A DNA stretch of 43,620 bases, from NCBI GenBank assembly GCA_022712915.1, contig JAFLJQ010000007.1, forward strand, positions 1 to 43,620, given 5' to 3'. This DNA comes from Gammaproteobacteria bacterium. Lineage in GTDB: Bacteria > Pseudomonadota > Gammaproteobacteria > UBA6429 > Thiohalophilaceae. Positions within the stretch are counted from its first letter, which is position 1. The number at the start of each line of letters is the position of its first letter. The notes under the pieces are model-generated. The model did no database searches. It was not told the origin of the DNA and was given only the letters and a program-made list of their open reading frames with translations. Made by a program: the position numbers and the translations under genes. Shown in pieces: positions 19,489-27,663 of this stretch.

Positions 19489-20748
19489 ATGAGCAAAACC
19501 ACTCCCGCAAAAAACGATAGCGAAATAGATACCAACTGGCTTAGTGTCGAACAGGCCCGCGAAAGAATGTGTGACAGTGTTGCCATTATCCACGGCTTTG
19601 AGCGCGTCGCCATTCGTGATGGCCTGAATCGCATCCTGGCCGAAGATGTGATCTCACCCATCAACGTCCCGCCCTATGACAATTCTGCCATGGACGGTTA
19701 CGCCGTGCAGGCGACAGATTTACCCGACATCGGCGAAGTTTCATTAAAAGTAAGCGGCACCTCTTTTGCGGGCATACCCTTTAACGGCAAAGTGAATACC
19801 GGTGAGGCCATTCGTATTATGACCGGTGCCATGCTACCCAAAGGTACCGATACCGTCATCATGCAGGAACAAGTGCAACAAAAAGATGATCTCATCACCA
19901 TTTCGGCCGGTCACAAACAAGGCCAGAACGTGCGTTATATCGGCGAAGATATTAAACAGGATGGTGCAGCGCTACATACAGGTAAAAGGATCAGCCCGGC
20001 CGAACTGGGCTTACTGGCATCCCTTGGCGTGCCAGAAGTCACGGTCAAACGAAAATGTCGTGTTGCCTTCTTTTCTACCGGCGATGAATTACGCGCTGTA
20101 GGTGAACCGCTTGAAGAAGGTCAGATCTATGACAGCAACCGGTACACCTTGTATGGCATGCTAACCCGACTGGGTGTAGAGTTGATCGACATGGGTGTCA
20201 TTCCCGATGATCGCAGCAAAATTGAAAACGCCTTTACCACCGCCGCCTCCCTGGCCGATGCCGTCATCACCTCCGGCGGCGTTTCCGTGGGTGAAGCCGA
20301 CTATGTCAAAGAAACACTAATGAAACTTGGTGAAATCAACTTCTGGAAGATCAGCATGAAACCCGGCAAACCCCTGGCCTTTGGTAAAGTAAATAATGCT
20401 GTTTTTATTGGCTTGCCAGGTAATCCCGTCTCGGTCATGGCCACCTTTTATCAATTTGCCCTGCCTGCCCTACGCCGCATGATGGGACAGGAAGACATCA
20501 ACCCAACCATTTTTAAAGTACCGTGCAAATCCATACTCAAAAAACGTCCTGGCCGCACCGATTTTCAACGCGGTATTTTATCGATAGATAAAAGCGGTCA
20601 ACTAGAGGTTGATGGAACCGGTATGCAAGGTTCGCATATCCTCAGCGGTATGAGTAAAGCCAATTGTTTTATTATCCTACCGGCTGAATCCGGTAATGCG
20701 GAAGCGGGCACGCTGGTAAATGTGCAACCGTTTGAAGGATTGATTTAA
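19489..20748 (+). CDS. moeA: Molybdopterin molybdenumtransferase MoeA
   Basis: 419-residue enzyme inserting molybdate into adenylylated molybdopterin. Recognised by LSVEQARERM, NVPPYDNSAMDGYAV, GEAIRIMTGAMLPKGTDTVIMQE, the MPT-binding GDELRAVGEPLEEGQIYDSN, TSGGVSVGEADYVKE and GLPGNPVSVMATFYQFALPAL. Domain IV is complete. It is the last gene of mobA-mobB-moeA. No molybdoenzyme structural gene is present in the window, so the client enzymes are elsewhere. Confidence 0.97.
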   Translation: MSKTTPAKNDSEIDTNWLSVEQARERMCDSVAIIHGFERVAIRDGLNRILAEDVISPINVPPYDNSAMDGYAVQATDLPDIGEVSLKVSGTSFAGIPFNGKVNTGEAIRIMTGAMLPKGTDTVIMQEQVQQKDDLITISAGHKQGQNVRYIGEDIKQDGAALHTGKRISPAELGLLASLGVPEVTVKRKCRVAFFSTGDELRAVGEPLEEGQIYDSNRYTLYGMLTRLGVELIDMGVIPDDRSKIENAFTTAASLADAVITSGGVSVGEADYVKETLMKLGEINFWKISMKPGKPLAFGKVNNAVFIGLPGNPVSVMATFYQFALPALRRMMGQEDINPTIFKVPCKSILKKRPGRTDFQRGILSIDKSGQLEVDGTGMQGSHILSGMSKANCFIILPAESGNAEAGTLVNVQPFEGLI

Positions 20749-20891
20749 AATTACAGGTGTTTTTTTAAAAACAGCTTAGAAAACTCTTTTCTTAACATGG
20801 ACATCTGGTCAAACAGGCCGATCCGATTTAGACGACAATGAACAAAATAATAGAATCACTTAACTCTTAATTTCAAAAAGGAAAAAAAAAG

Positions 20892-21014
20892 ATGCTCCTG
20901 ATTGTTCTAATGATCCTAATTGCTCCACTTTTCTATTACTCCCCTATCCTTGCCAGTGTTGTAATCGCTCTTGCTGCCATTTATTATTTCATAAAATCGA
21001 AGAAAAAAAAATAA
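20892..21014 (+). CDS. Small single-pass membrane protein, 40 residues, hypothetical
   Basis: A short frame beginning MLLIVLMILIAPLFYYSPIL, continuing with ASVVIALAAIYYF and ending in IKSKKKK. It is hydrophobic throughout with a lysine-rich C-terminus, so a one- or two-helix inner-membrane peptide with its basic end in the cytoplasm. AAGGAAA lies 7-10 bases before the ATG. It sits alone between moeA and the cytochrome operon, on the same strand as both. Low-complexity hydrophobicity makes chance a real possibility, and I know no family for it. Confidence 0.45.
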   Translation: MLLIVLMILIAPLFYYSPILASVVIALAAIYYFIKSKKKK

Positions 21015-21343
21015 CAAACCCACCACTTTAATGTCAATGATAAAATGCCAAACAAGCCAACATAACTGACTGTTTTTTTATCATAACCATTGAACTAACG
21101 GGCATCATTCAAGATAAAACAGCTAACCCTGTTCAACATAAAGACAGACATTAATGACCCTGTTGGACTATATGGCCAGAGATACCCGGAATATACCTAC
21201 GTGGTTTTCCAGACATGGCAAACATCTTTTATCAGGTTAACTTAAAATTTTCCTTAACTTGAGTTAGGCATGCAAAAAAATAATTAACCGATCAAATGCA
21301 AATGAGTCGTATTTGACACTGCCCCCTTTTATTCAAACCCTTC

Positions 21344-21357
21344 TTGATCTGAATCAA
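21344..21357 (+). promoter_or_regulatory. FNR-type operator, class II position
   Basis: Perfect dyad TTGAT-CTGA-ATCAA, the consensus site of FNR/ANR. The hexamer TACTCT at 21380-21385 would serve as -10 if the box centre (21350.5) is at -41.5, the class II activator position. Transcription would then begin near 21392, giving a leader of about 180 bases before the cytochrome operon. No good -35 hexamer is needed in this arrangement, and none is seen. Confidence 0.7.
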
Positions 21358-21570
21358 CGAGAATTTAAAATATCTAATGTACTCTATCACTCTAAAGCAT
21401 GGATCTATTTACAGTACGATTTGAAGGCAAATGCCAATTTAAATTTTTGATGTTTTATCACCAATGGTGACCTCATAACATCTGAAATGGAGAACATGAT
21501 GAAAATAATAACAAACTCATCATAGCGTTGGTCGAGACATATACTCACCAGCGCAAATTAAGGAGACCGA

Positions 21571-22674
21571 GTGAAAGTACGTGCCACAGTTCTTCTCATT
21601 ATAGCAACAGTCATACCACTGTTACTTGCCCCCTCTGTTGGTCTGGCCGAAGTCGAAGGTAGCTGCACCATGTGTCATAAGTATCCGGGACTTGGCCGGA
21701 TGGAACAAACAGAGGGAGAACAAGCTAAGCCAATCAAACGGCGTTTTTATATCAATAACGACCTCTTTGAAACTACCTATCATGGCAAGATCAGTTGCAA
21801 GAGTTGTCATACCGGGGTCGATAAAATCCCACATACTGATGCACCCGCAGTCAATTGTGCTACTGACTGCCATATCATTAACCCGTCAAGCAATAAATCA
21901 TTTTCTCATAAAAAAATTGTAGACGATTTCAATGACAGTTCTCATGGTAAAAAAGGCTCACGCATAAAAGATAAGAGTGGCTTGCCCGTATGCAAAGACT
22001 GTCACAACAATAAGACATATCATGCTTCTACCGGAAAAGAGACAGACTCCATACACCAGATAACGGTTTGTCAGGAATGCCACCAGTCCGAGGAGTTTGT
22101 AAAACGTTTTTATGAACATATCATTTACCGTACGAGCAAACGACGTACATCAAAAGAAGTCGTTAAACTGTGTGGTAGTTGCCATGCCAATCAGGAATTA
22201 ATGAAAAAGGCCGATCTTGATACCGTGGTTGGCTTCACATCAACGTTTCATGCCAAGGCCATAAAATTTGGAAATGAAGACGTGGCGAATTGTTTGAATT
22301 GTCATGCGCCCTATCAATTGGGTTTTTCACCTCATCGAATTACCTCAGCCCGGGAAAAAAATTCTCCCGTTAATATCAATAACAAGATTGAGACCTGTCG
22401 CCAATCGGATTGTCATTCCGAAGCATCAAAAGACTTTGCTCTGGGCAGTCGAGTACATCCGTCCCCTGACAAAATCAAATTCCTCATTACAGAGAAGACA
22501 TCAAACTCAGGCGAGGTACGGCTCATTGATGACCCGGCTTTTCAGGCCAAGGTGATTGACTGGATTCAGCTTTTCTACAAAATTCTGATTCTTGCCGTTG
22601 TGGGTGGTCTAGGATCACATCGATTACTGGATTTGTACGGCTCGATCCGTCAGCACAGAAAGGGAGGGCACTAA
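21571..22674 (+). CDS. Octaheme c-type cytochrome, periplasmic, C-terminal membrane anchor
   Basis: 367 residues with a signal peptide (about residues 1-26, cleavage near GLAEV). Eight c-heme sites: C32TMCH, C76KSCH, C96ATDCH, C141KDCH, C167QECH, C201GSCH, C241LNCH and C276RQSDCH. The third is CX3CH and the eighth CX4CH; the others are standard CX2CH. A hydrophobic helix (about 333-350, IQLFYKILILAVVGGLG) and a basic tail follow, suggesting an anchor with the hemes in the periplasm. GTG start, supported by AAGGAGA six bases upstream. It is 3 bases from the cytochrome b gene. By analogy with cytochrome b-linked multiheme units, it should take electrons from the quinol pool; the acceptor is unknown. 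Confidence 0.85.
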   Translation: MKVRATVLLIIATVIPLLLAPSVGLAEVEGSCTMCHKYPGLGRMEQTEGEQAKPIKRRFYINNDLFETTYHGKISCKSCHTGVDKIPHTDAPAVNCATDCHIINPSSNKSFSHKKIVDDFNDSSHGKKGSRIKDKSGLPVCKDCHNNKTYHASTGKETDSIHQITVCQECHQSEEFVKRFYEHIIYRTSKRRTSKEVVKLCGSCHANQELMKKADLDTVVGFTSTFHAKAIKFGNEDVANCLNCHAPYQLGFSPHRITSAREKNSPVNINNKIETCRQSDCHSEASKDFALGSRVHPSPDKIKFLITEKTSNSGEVRLIDDPAFQAKVIDWIQLFYKILILAVVGGLGSHRLLDLYGSIRQHRKGGH

Positions 22675-22677
22675 AAC

Positions 22678-23388
22678 ATGAGCCATTCAGGAAAAACCAA
22701 AAAACAATTTGTTCGCCTGACCAAGAGTCAGCGGATACAACACATCATCCTGGTAATTTCGACCACCCTGCTCATTATTACCGGATTCATGTTACAGGCG
22801 GATCGCTGGTTTATCAGTATCTTTGGTAGTGCCAGTGAAACAATTTTCTGGTTGCGGGGTATTATCCACCGTATCGCCGGAGTAAGTGTAACGATCGTCT
22901 GCGTCTATCACCTAATCTATGTCACTGTAACCAAAGACGGCAGAAGCTGGGTCATCGATATGGTGCCCAAGCCAAAGGATGTTGTCGATGCCGTACAGAA
23001 TATGATGTACATGGTAGGATTCAAAAAAGAACGCCCGCGAATGGATCGTTTTATTTACATTGAAAAACTGGAGTACTGGTCGGTGTACTTTGGCATGTTT
23101 ATCGTCATAATTACGGGCTCAATGATGTGGTCCGAATACCTCTGGCCCAAGTTCTACATGGATGTCGCAGGCGCCTTTCACCTCGGAGAAGCCACTCTGG
23201 CTGCGCTGGCCATCATCATCGGACATATCTTTTCAGTGCACTACAATCCACATGTCTATCCCATGAACCGAGCCTTTCTCGATGGCATGATAGATGAAGA
23301 CCTAATGAAAGAAGAACACCAGCTTTGGTACGAACGAGAAATGAAAAAAATAGAAGATTCACAAGCTGGAGTAGATCGCAATGGCTAA
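22678..23388 (+). CDS. Cytochrome b (diheme b-type membrane subunit)
   Basis: 236-residue integral membrane protein with about four helices (near residues 22-40, 60-82, 133-151, 166-190). Histidines placed to ligate b hemes are H22, H64, H78, H168 and H183. This is the cytochrome b/b6 or FdnI-like fold used by formate dehydrogenase and thiosulfate reductase membrane subunits. The C-terminal HYNPHVYPMNRAFLDGMIDEDLMKEEH is typical of cytochrome b proteins paired with multiheme cytochromes. It lies between the octaheme gene (3-base gap) and the triheme gene (8-base overlap), so the three are surely one operon and probably one complex. Likely role: quinol oxidation or quinone reduction. Confidence 0.85.
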   Translation: MSHSGKTKKQFVRLTKSQRIQHIILVISTTLLIITGFMLQADRWFISIFGSASETIFWLRGIIHRIAGVSVTIVCVYHLIYVTVTKDGRSWVIDMVPKPKDVVDAVQNMMYMVGFKKERPRMDRFIYIEKLEYWSVYFGMFIVIITGSMMWSEYLWPKFYMDVAGAFHLGEATLAALAIIIGHIFSVHYNPHVYPMNRAFLDGMIDEDLMKEEHQLWYEREMKKIEDSQAGVDRNG

Positions 23389-24202
23389 TGGTGATATCAG
23401 GCTGATAGTAAAGCGATTAGCCGTTGATGTACTCATGACCGTGATCTTCCTGGCCCTGGCAGCCTTCGCTGTCTGGTTGATGTATATCTATTTTTTACGC
23501 GGCCCAATTGATATCGAAACACGTGGTTTTGTTTCACGCACGGTACATACTGATGATATACAGTCGGTTCAGACCGAAAAGTACAAGATAAGTCATTTTC
23601 ATAACATGGATGACGTTGTGTTGGCCGGGATTCAATCCAAATCACTTTGCGTAAAATGCCACGGTGACTATCCGCACGAAGAAGAGAAAAAAACACGCGC
23701 CTTCTTTAATGCCCATTCCTGGTTTATGGCCTGTGAAGTCTGTCATATGAAACCAGAGAAAAATGAACAGGTAAACTACCGCTGGCTGGAACCAGATACC
23801 GGTAAGGAACTAACCAGCCTTAATGGCTATGCCGGAGTGTATGGTGGACTCATCATCCCTCTGAAGGTTGTCAGCGGGATAGAACAACGCCTGGACATTC
23901 TTTCTGATAAAGATCAAGCATTCACTGAAGAGTTTATAAGCCAAAGCAAAAACGTTAAAGCAGATCAGAATTTCATACCCGTCAAATCTTCACAGGAAAG
24001 GATCCACAAGTCCCTTTCTAAAAAAGCAGCCTTCTGTGATGACTGCCATACCCGAAATGGTTTGCTGAATTTCAATCAGTTGTTGTATTTACCGAAAAGG
24101 GCATCACACCTTGAGTCACTGCACATGGCATCAATGGTTACAAAATATGAAAAATTCCATATGCCAAAACTTTTTGATAAAAAAATAGTTCATCCTGATT
24201 AA
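23381..24202 (+). CDS. Membrane-anchored triheme c-type cytochrome
   Basis: 273 residues. A single N-terminal helix (about residues 15-38, VLMTVIFLALAAFAVWLMYIYFL) acts as uncleaved anchor, with the rest periplasmic. Three CX2CH sites: C90VKCH, C118EVCHM and C219DDCH. The CEVCHM motif with methionine after the heme histidine resembles the NapC/NirT quinol dehydrogenase heme, but the protein has only three hemes, and a long heme-free segment (about 125-215) is not NapC-like. I do not recognise a named family. It overlaps the cytochrome b gene by 8 bases and ends the operon. Confidence 0.8.
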   Translation: MANGDIRLIVKRLAVDVLMTVIFLALAAFAVWLMYIYFLRGPIDIETRGFVSRTVHTDDIQSVQTEKYKISHFHNMDDVVLAGIQSKSLCVKCHGDYPHEEEKKTRAFFNAHSWFMACEVCHMKPEKNEQVNYRWLEPDTGKELTSLNGYAGVYGGLIIPLKVVSGIEQRLDILSDKDQAFTEEFISQSKNVKADQNFIPVKSSQERIHKSLSKKAAFCDDCHTRNGLLNFNQLLYLPKRASHLESLHMASMVTKYEKFHMPKLFDKKIVHPD

Positions 24203-24273
24203 AAAAATAAAAAAAGGAAACGCAATAGCGTCGCCCTCTAGTGGTTTATTCTGTATCTTTTTATCAGAGATGG

Positions 24274-24799
24274 TTAAGGGCACTTCTAAAAACCCACTGA
24301 AGCAGCGTTGGCTGCGCTAAAAACAAGCTCAAAATGCTCATTTACTCACTGCTGTCCAGTTATCAATCTAAAAAATCATATATCTACCGGGTACTTAACG
24401 GCTTGAGGAGATTGAAATGGGCATGAGATATGAAAATTGTTTATAAAATATACTTTACCGCAAAGGTCGCAAAGAGGCGCAAAGGAAAAACAAATTCGGT
24501 AATTCATAAAAAATAAGATTGAATACTTCGGATAACCTCTAGTTTCCCTCTAATATAAAACAACCTAACGTTGCGATCCTTTGTGCCCTTTGCGGTTTAA
24601 ATTTTTAAAATGGATTAAATACTTAACGGGACAGCAGTGTCATTTACTACGTGTAAACTGCGTTTTTTGCTCATCACATCCCTATGATGAGCCCCTTCGG
24701 GGCCATGCTATTGCATGTCCAAAATCATTCCCGATGATTTTATCGCTTGTTTTTTCCTTACCACCATCAGTTTGATTGAATTTTTAGAAGTGCCCTTAA
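24274..24799. mobile_element. MITE-like element (family 2), interrupted by a family 1 element
   Basis: Perfect 19-bp inverted ends TTAAGGGCACTTCTAAAAA at 24274-24292 and its complement at 24781-24799. If the outer TTAA is a target duplication, the terminal repeat proper is GGGCACTTCTAAAAA. After subtracting the nested family 1 element and one copy of its 9-bp duplication, the original length was about 224 bases. No transposase is encoded, so it is a non-autonomous element. The right end lies two bases from the phoA stop codon. A GCCCCTTCGGGGC hairpin lies inside at about 24690-24703. Divergent relatives are at 34916 and 31375. Confidence 0.85.
24347..24639. mobile_element. MITE-like element (family 1), copy A, with 9-bp target duplication
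   Basis: 293 bases with inverted ends: left CACTGCTGTCC (degenerate beyond), right CCGTTAA-type end in complement, ending ACAGCAGTG. It is flanked by a perfect 9-bp direct repeat TCATTTACT (24338-24346 and 24640-24648), so the boundaries are exact. The interior contains an inverted pair of CGCAAAG-rich words (about 24460-24484 and 24570-24600) able to form a hairpin. No coding capacity. About 85% similar by eye to copy B at 30039-30314. Confidence 0.9.
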
Positions 24800-24801
24800 T
24801 A

Positions 24802-26379
24802 TTACTTACTTCTTGAATCAGCTCTTTCACCCATACGTGTACTGGCACTCATTACATGGTAAATTATATTTTGCTCCTGTACACCATGCAGCAAATGAGC
24901 ACCAGGGCCACCTGAATAGATAGTCACATCTTCACCGGCATGTGTTTCTGAACCGAGAGGAACAAGTGCCTGCTGATGAAAACCTTCATCAGCGGTATCA
25001 ACATCAGACAGGTCATCCAGGCGACCCGTGTTAATGGGCTCACGATAAGACGTGTCACCACCGGTTTCCAATTGATGTGAGCCGTTACCATTAACATAAC
25101 CTACTGTGGTATAGGGCATACCATCAATAGCCCGTTGTACAACACCTGTGGAATTACCCGCACTATCATTTGATACAACCTTACCAAGAATATCATTACC
25201 CCGAGTTGGATAACCGGCAATGGTAAATGCACTACTATGATCGGCAGTAACGATAATCAATGTATTATTTGGATCGGTCTTTTCCATTGCCAGCTTAATG
25301 GCATTAGAAAACTCAATAGCATCTGTCAGGGCCCGAAAGGCATTACCGGCATGATGCGCATGATCAATACGGCCACTTTCTACATGCAAGAAAAAACCCT
25401 TTTTATTCTTCGACAAGAGATCAATCGCTTTACCCGTCATATCAGTCAAACTAGGCTCACCACCCATATCCGTCGGACGATCATGTTCATATTCCATGTG
25501 AGATGACTCAAACAAACCCAACAAATGATCCACTTTATTCACATCAAGGGCATTGAACTGTTGCTTGTTCCAGATGAATTCAGCATTACGATAGTGACTT
25601 TTCCACTCTGCAGTCAGGTCACGCCCATCCCTGCGTTTACCTTTCAGGCCTTCACCATCAACCATAGTATTAGGGATAAAATGCCGACGACCACCCCCCA
25701 TGGCCACTTCCAGTCCATTTCCAAAAGAAAATTCAACTAACTGACGAGCAATATCTTTACAACCATTAGCCCTGGCCTCTTGTGGCAACCTATCATCACT
25801 TTCCCAATCACGATCAGGTGCATGGGCATACGTTGACGCAGGTGTCGCATGTGTAATTCTGGCGGTGCTAACAATGCCCGTCGACATACCCGCCATTTCA
25901 GCCTCCTCCAGGAAAGTACGCAACTCATTGCCTTTGGAGCTAGCACAATTACCACGGATCACATTCTGATTAACAGAGACAACACCTGCCTTGGTCTTCA
26001 CACCCGTAATCATTGCCGTCATAGTACCTGCAGAATCGGGGGTTTGCTGGTTGGTGTTGTATGTCTTGGACATAGCAACATAAGGCAACTTTTCAAAACT
26101 TAATAAATTTTCTTCACCATTTTCACCGCGTAACTGACCTTCAAGAATGCGTGCAGCCGTTACCGTTGATACGCCCATACCATCTCCTACAAACAAAATC
26201 ACATTTTTGGCGCGACCGGTATTGGGATGTAATTTCATTGCTTCCTTAACTGTTTCATTGCCTTTTTTATACCATGATGCAGGCGTCTCAACAGCACTAG
26301 CAAAAACATTGCCAACAAATGCAATTCCGATGGCTACAGCAATAGTCTTCAACGAAAATTGTAAACAACTGGATGTCAT
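24802..26379 (-). CDS. phoA: Alkaline phosphatase (PhoA family), periplasmic
   Basis: 525 residues with a signal peptide (about 1-29, cleavage near VFASA). The protein carries the alkaline phosphatase metal and nucleophile motifs: FVGDGMGVSTV (D66), PDSAGTMTA with the phosphorylated serine at about 116, ARITHATPAS, and HVESGRIDHAHHAGN, TADHSS and SETHAGEDVTIYSGGP for zinc ligands. Releases phosphate from phosphomonoesters in the periplasm. No convincing Pho box was found upstream (26380-26460). The 3' end abuts the mobile element at 24274-24799. Transcribed divergently from the rhodanese gene. Confidence 0.93.
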   Translation of the reverse strand: MTSSCLQFSLKTIAVAIGIAFVGNVFASAVETPASWYKKGNETVKEAMKLHPNTGRAKNVILFVGDGMGVSTVTAARILEGQLRGENGEENLLSFEKLPYVAMSKTYNTNQQTPDSAGTMTAMITGVKTKAGVVSVNQNVIRGNCASSKGNELRTFLEEAEMAGMSTGIVSTARITHATPASTYAHAPDRDWESDDRLPQEARANGCKDIARQLVEFSFGNGLEVAMGGGRRHFIPNTMVDGEGLKGKRRDGRDLTAEWKSHYRNAEFIWNKQQFNALDVNKVDHLLGLFESSHMEYEHDRPTDMGGEPSLTDMTGKAIDLLSKNKKGFFLHVESGRIDHAHHAGNAFRALTDAIEFSNAIKLAMEKTDPNNTLIIVTADHSSAFTIAGYPTRGNDILGKVVSNDSAGNSTGVVQRAIDGMPYTTVGYVNGNGSHQLETGGDTSYREPINTGRLDDLSDVDTADEGFHQQALVPLGSETHAGEDVTIYSGGPGAHLLHGVQEQNIIYHVMSASTRMGERADSRSK

Positions 26380-26745
26380 AAAACCTCCCTATTTCGATTG
26401 TTATTTAACGGCCATATAGAATGGCCTCATGGGTTCAGCACTGCATACAAATATAGTATCGAATAAAAATTGAAGATAGGTGACAGAAAAATCAACAAAT
26501 TTTCTTTATTAAACAATAAAATACAATGTCATTTATCCGTAATAGTGAACTTAATGAGAATATATTCAGATCTAATTATATTTGGCTCATTGTTACTTCC
26601 CATAAAAACTCGATACAGTCACAAAACTACTACAAATATATTTACAATACCATATATTTATTACAACCATCTTGTCATTCAGTATATTATAATCTGCATG
26701 TGTAAAATTTTTGATACATTAATAAAAACTCCAAGGAGAATATCC
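26380..26745. other. AT-rich divergent intergenic region
   Basis: 366 bases between phoA (minus) and the rhodanese gene (plus). It must hold both promoters, but it is so AT-rich that I cannot single out hexamers with confidence. An open frame runs into it in phase with the rhodanese gene, but the ribosome binding site and signal peptide place the true start at 26746. No Pho box, FNR box or hairpin was recognised. Confidence 0.45.
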
Positions 26746-27336
26746 ATGAAACGGGTCGTCGCCATCTTATCTTTATTCGCTTTTTTGACCGTTAGCACAC
26801 TTTCCATTGCCTCTGATGACAGTTCATTAGCCAAGAAAAAACAAACAAAACTAGGCTTATACATGACATCACCTGAAGCCCTAAATCATGTAACCAACAA
26901 TATCAAGAAGACTCTATTCATCGATGTCCGTTCGCGTGCCGAGGTCAACTTTCTAGGTACACCAACCATTATAGATGCCAACATTCCTTATATGGAACTA
27001 AACGAATGGTATGCCTGGGATGAAAAGAAAAAAAGCTTCAAACTGGATGTCAATTCAGACTTCAGCAATGCCGTTGAACTCCGCCTGAAAAAGAAAGGTT
27101 TAAGTAAAAGTGACACCATTGTATTGATGTGCCGCTCCGGTAGTCGCAGTGCCAAGGCTGCTAACCTACTGGCCGACCTGGGTTATACACGGGTTATTAA
27201 CGTGACCGATGGCTACGAAGGTGACAAGGCCAAAAATGGCAAATTCAAGGGTCAGCGTGTCGTCAATGGCTGGAAGAACAATGACCTGCCCTGGAGCTAC
27301 AAGCTAGACAAGAAAAAAATGCTCGTGCAGAAATAA
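26746..27336 (+). CDS. Periplasmic rhodanese-like sulfurtransferase
   Basis: 196-residue exported single-domain rhodanese. Start chosen at 26746 because AAGGAGA lies eight bases upstream and the product then begins with a clean signal peptide (residues 1-22, MKRVVAILSLFAFLTVSTLS...IAS). The domain contains TLFIDVRSRAEVNFLGTP and the active-site loop CRSGSRSAKAANLLADLGY, whose cysteine would carry persulfide. It ends with INVTDGYEGDKA...VVNGWKNNDLPWS, typical of exported rhodanese proteins found in sulfur-metabolising proteobacteria. The gene is monocistronic, with a strong terminator 25 bases downstream. The substrate is not evident. Confidence 0.88.
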   Translation: MKRVVAILSLFAFLTVSTLSIASDDSSLAKKKQTKLGLYMTSPEALNHVTNNIKKTLFIDVRSRAEVNFLGTPTIIDANIPYMELNEWYAWDEKKKSFKLDVNSDFSNAVELRLKKKGLSKSDTIVLMCRSGSRSAKAANLLADLGYTRVINVTDGYEGDKAKNGKFKGQRVVNGWKNNDLPWSYKLDKKKMLVQK

Positions 27337-27361
27337 AATATAACGTTTATTTTGAAATAAA

Positions 27362-27397
27362 AGCCGCTATCTGTTTACTTACAGGTAGCGGCTTTTT
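27362..27397 (+). terminator. Rho-independent terminator of the rhodanese gene
   Basis: A 13-bp stem (AGCCGCTATCTGT with ACAGGTAGCGGCT, one G-T pair) encloses loop TTACTT and runs into a T5 tract. It begins 25 bases after the rhodanese stop codon. Confidence 0.95.
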
Positions 27398-27663
27398 AAA
27401 TGGCTGAGCCACCTTTAATACTAATTCTCAACAACTAGCTTCAAAGTTAAAACCCACAAGGTATTAAAAAAAGGTCTCTTAATTTATTATCAGACACCTA
27501 AGTCCAGATGAAATAAAATACAATCCAGATTACCCATAACGGTTTCCCTGAGTTTTATTGGCACTTCATCCCGGCATAAAATTAATTTATTAATGGTACA
27601 AAAAAATAAGCAACCTCATGGTAACCCTGTTTCATAAAGCAATAATTGAAGAAAGACTTAAAT

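Noticed and set aside
23381-24202. Triheme protein as a NapC/NrfH quinol dehydrogenase
   Set aside because: It has the N-terminal anchor and one CxxCHM, but only three heme sites and a long heme-free stretch, unlike the four-heme NapC/NrfH core.
24690-24703. GCCCCTTCGGGGC hairpin as a terminator for the cytochrome operon or phoA
   Set aside because: No T tract follows on either strand, and the hairpin belongs to the family 2 element, being also present in altered form at 34916-35098.
26380-26470. A Pho box upstream of phoA
   Set aside because: No pair of CTGTCAT-like repeats with 4-base spacing could be found; the region is simply AT-rich.
26470-26745. A 92-codon N-terminal extension of the rhodanese gene
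   Set aside because: It has no ribosome binding site and AT-rich composition, and it would bury a clear signal peptide and AAGGAGA site at 26746.
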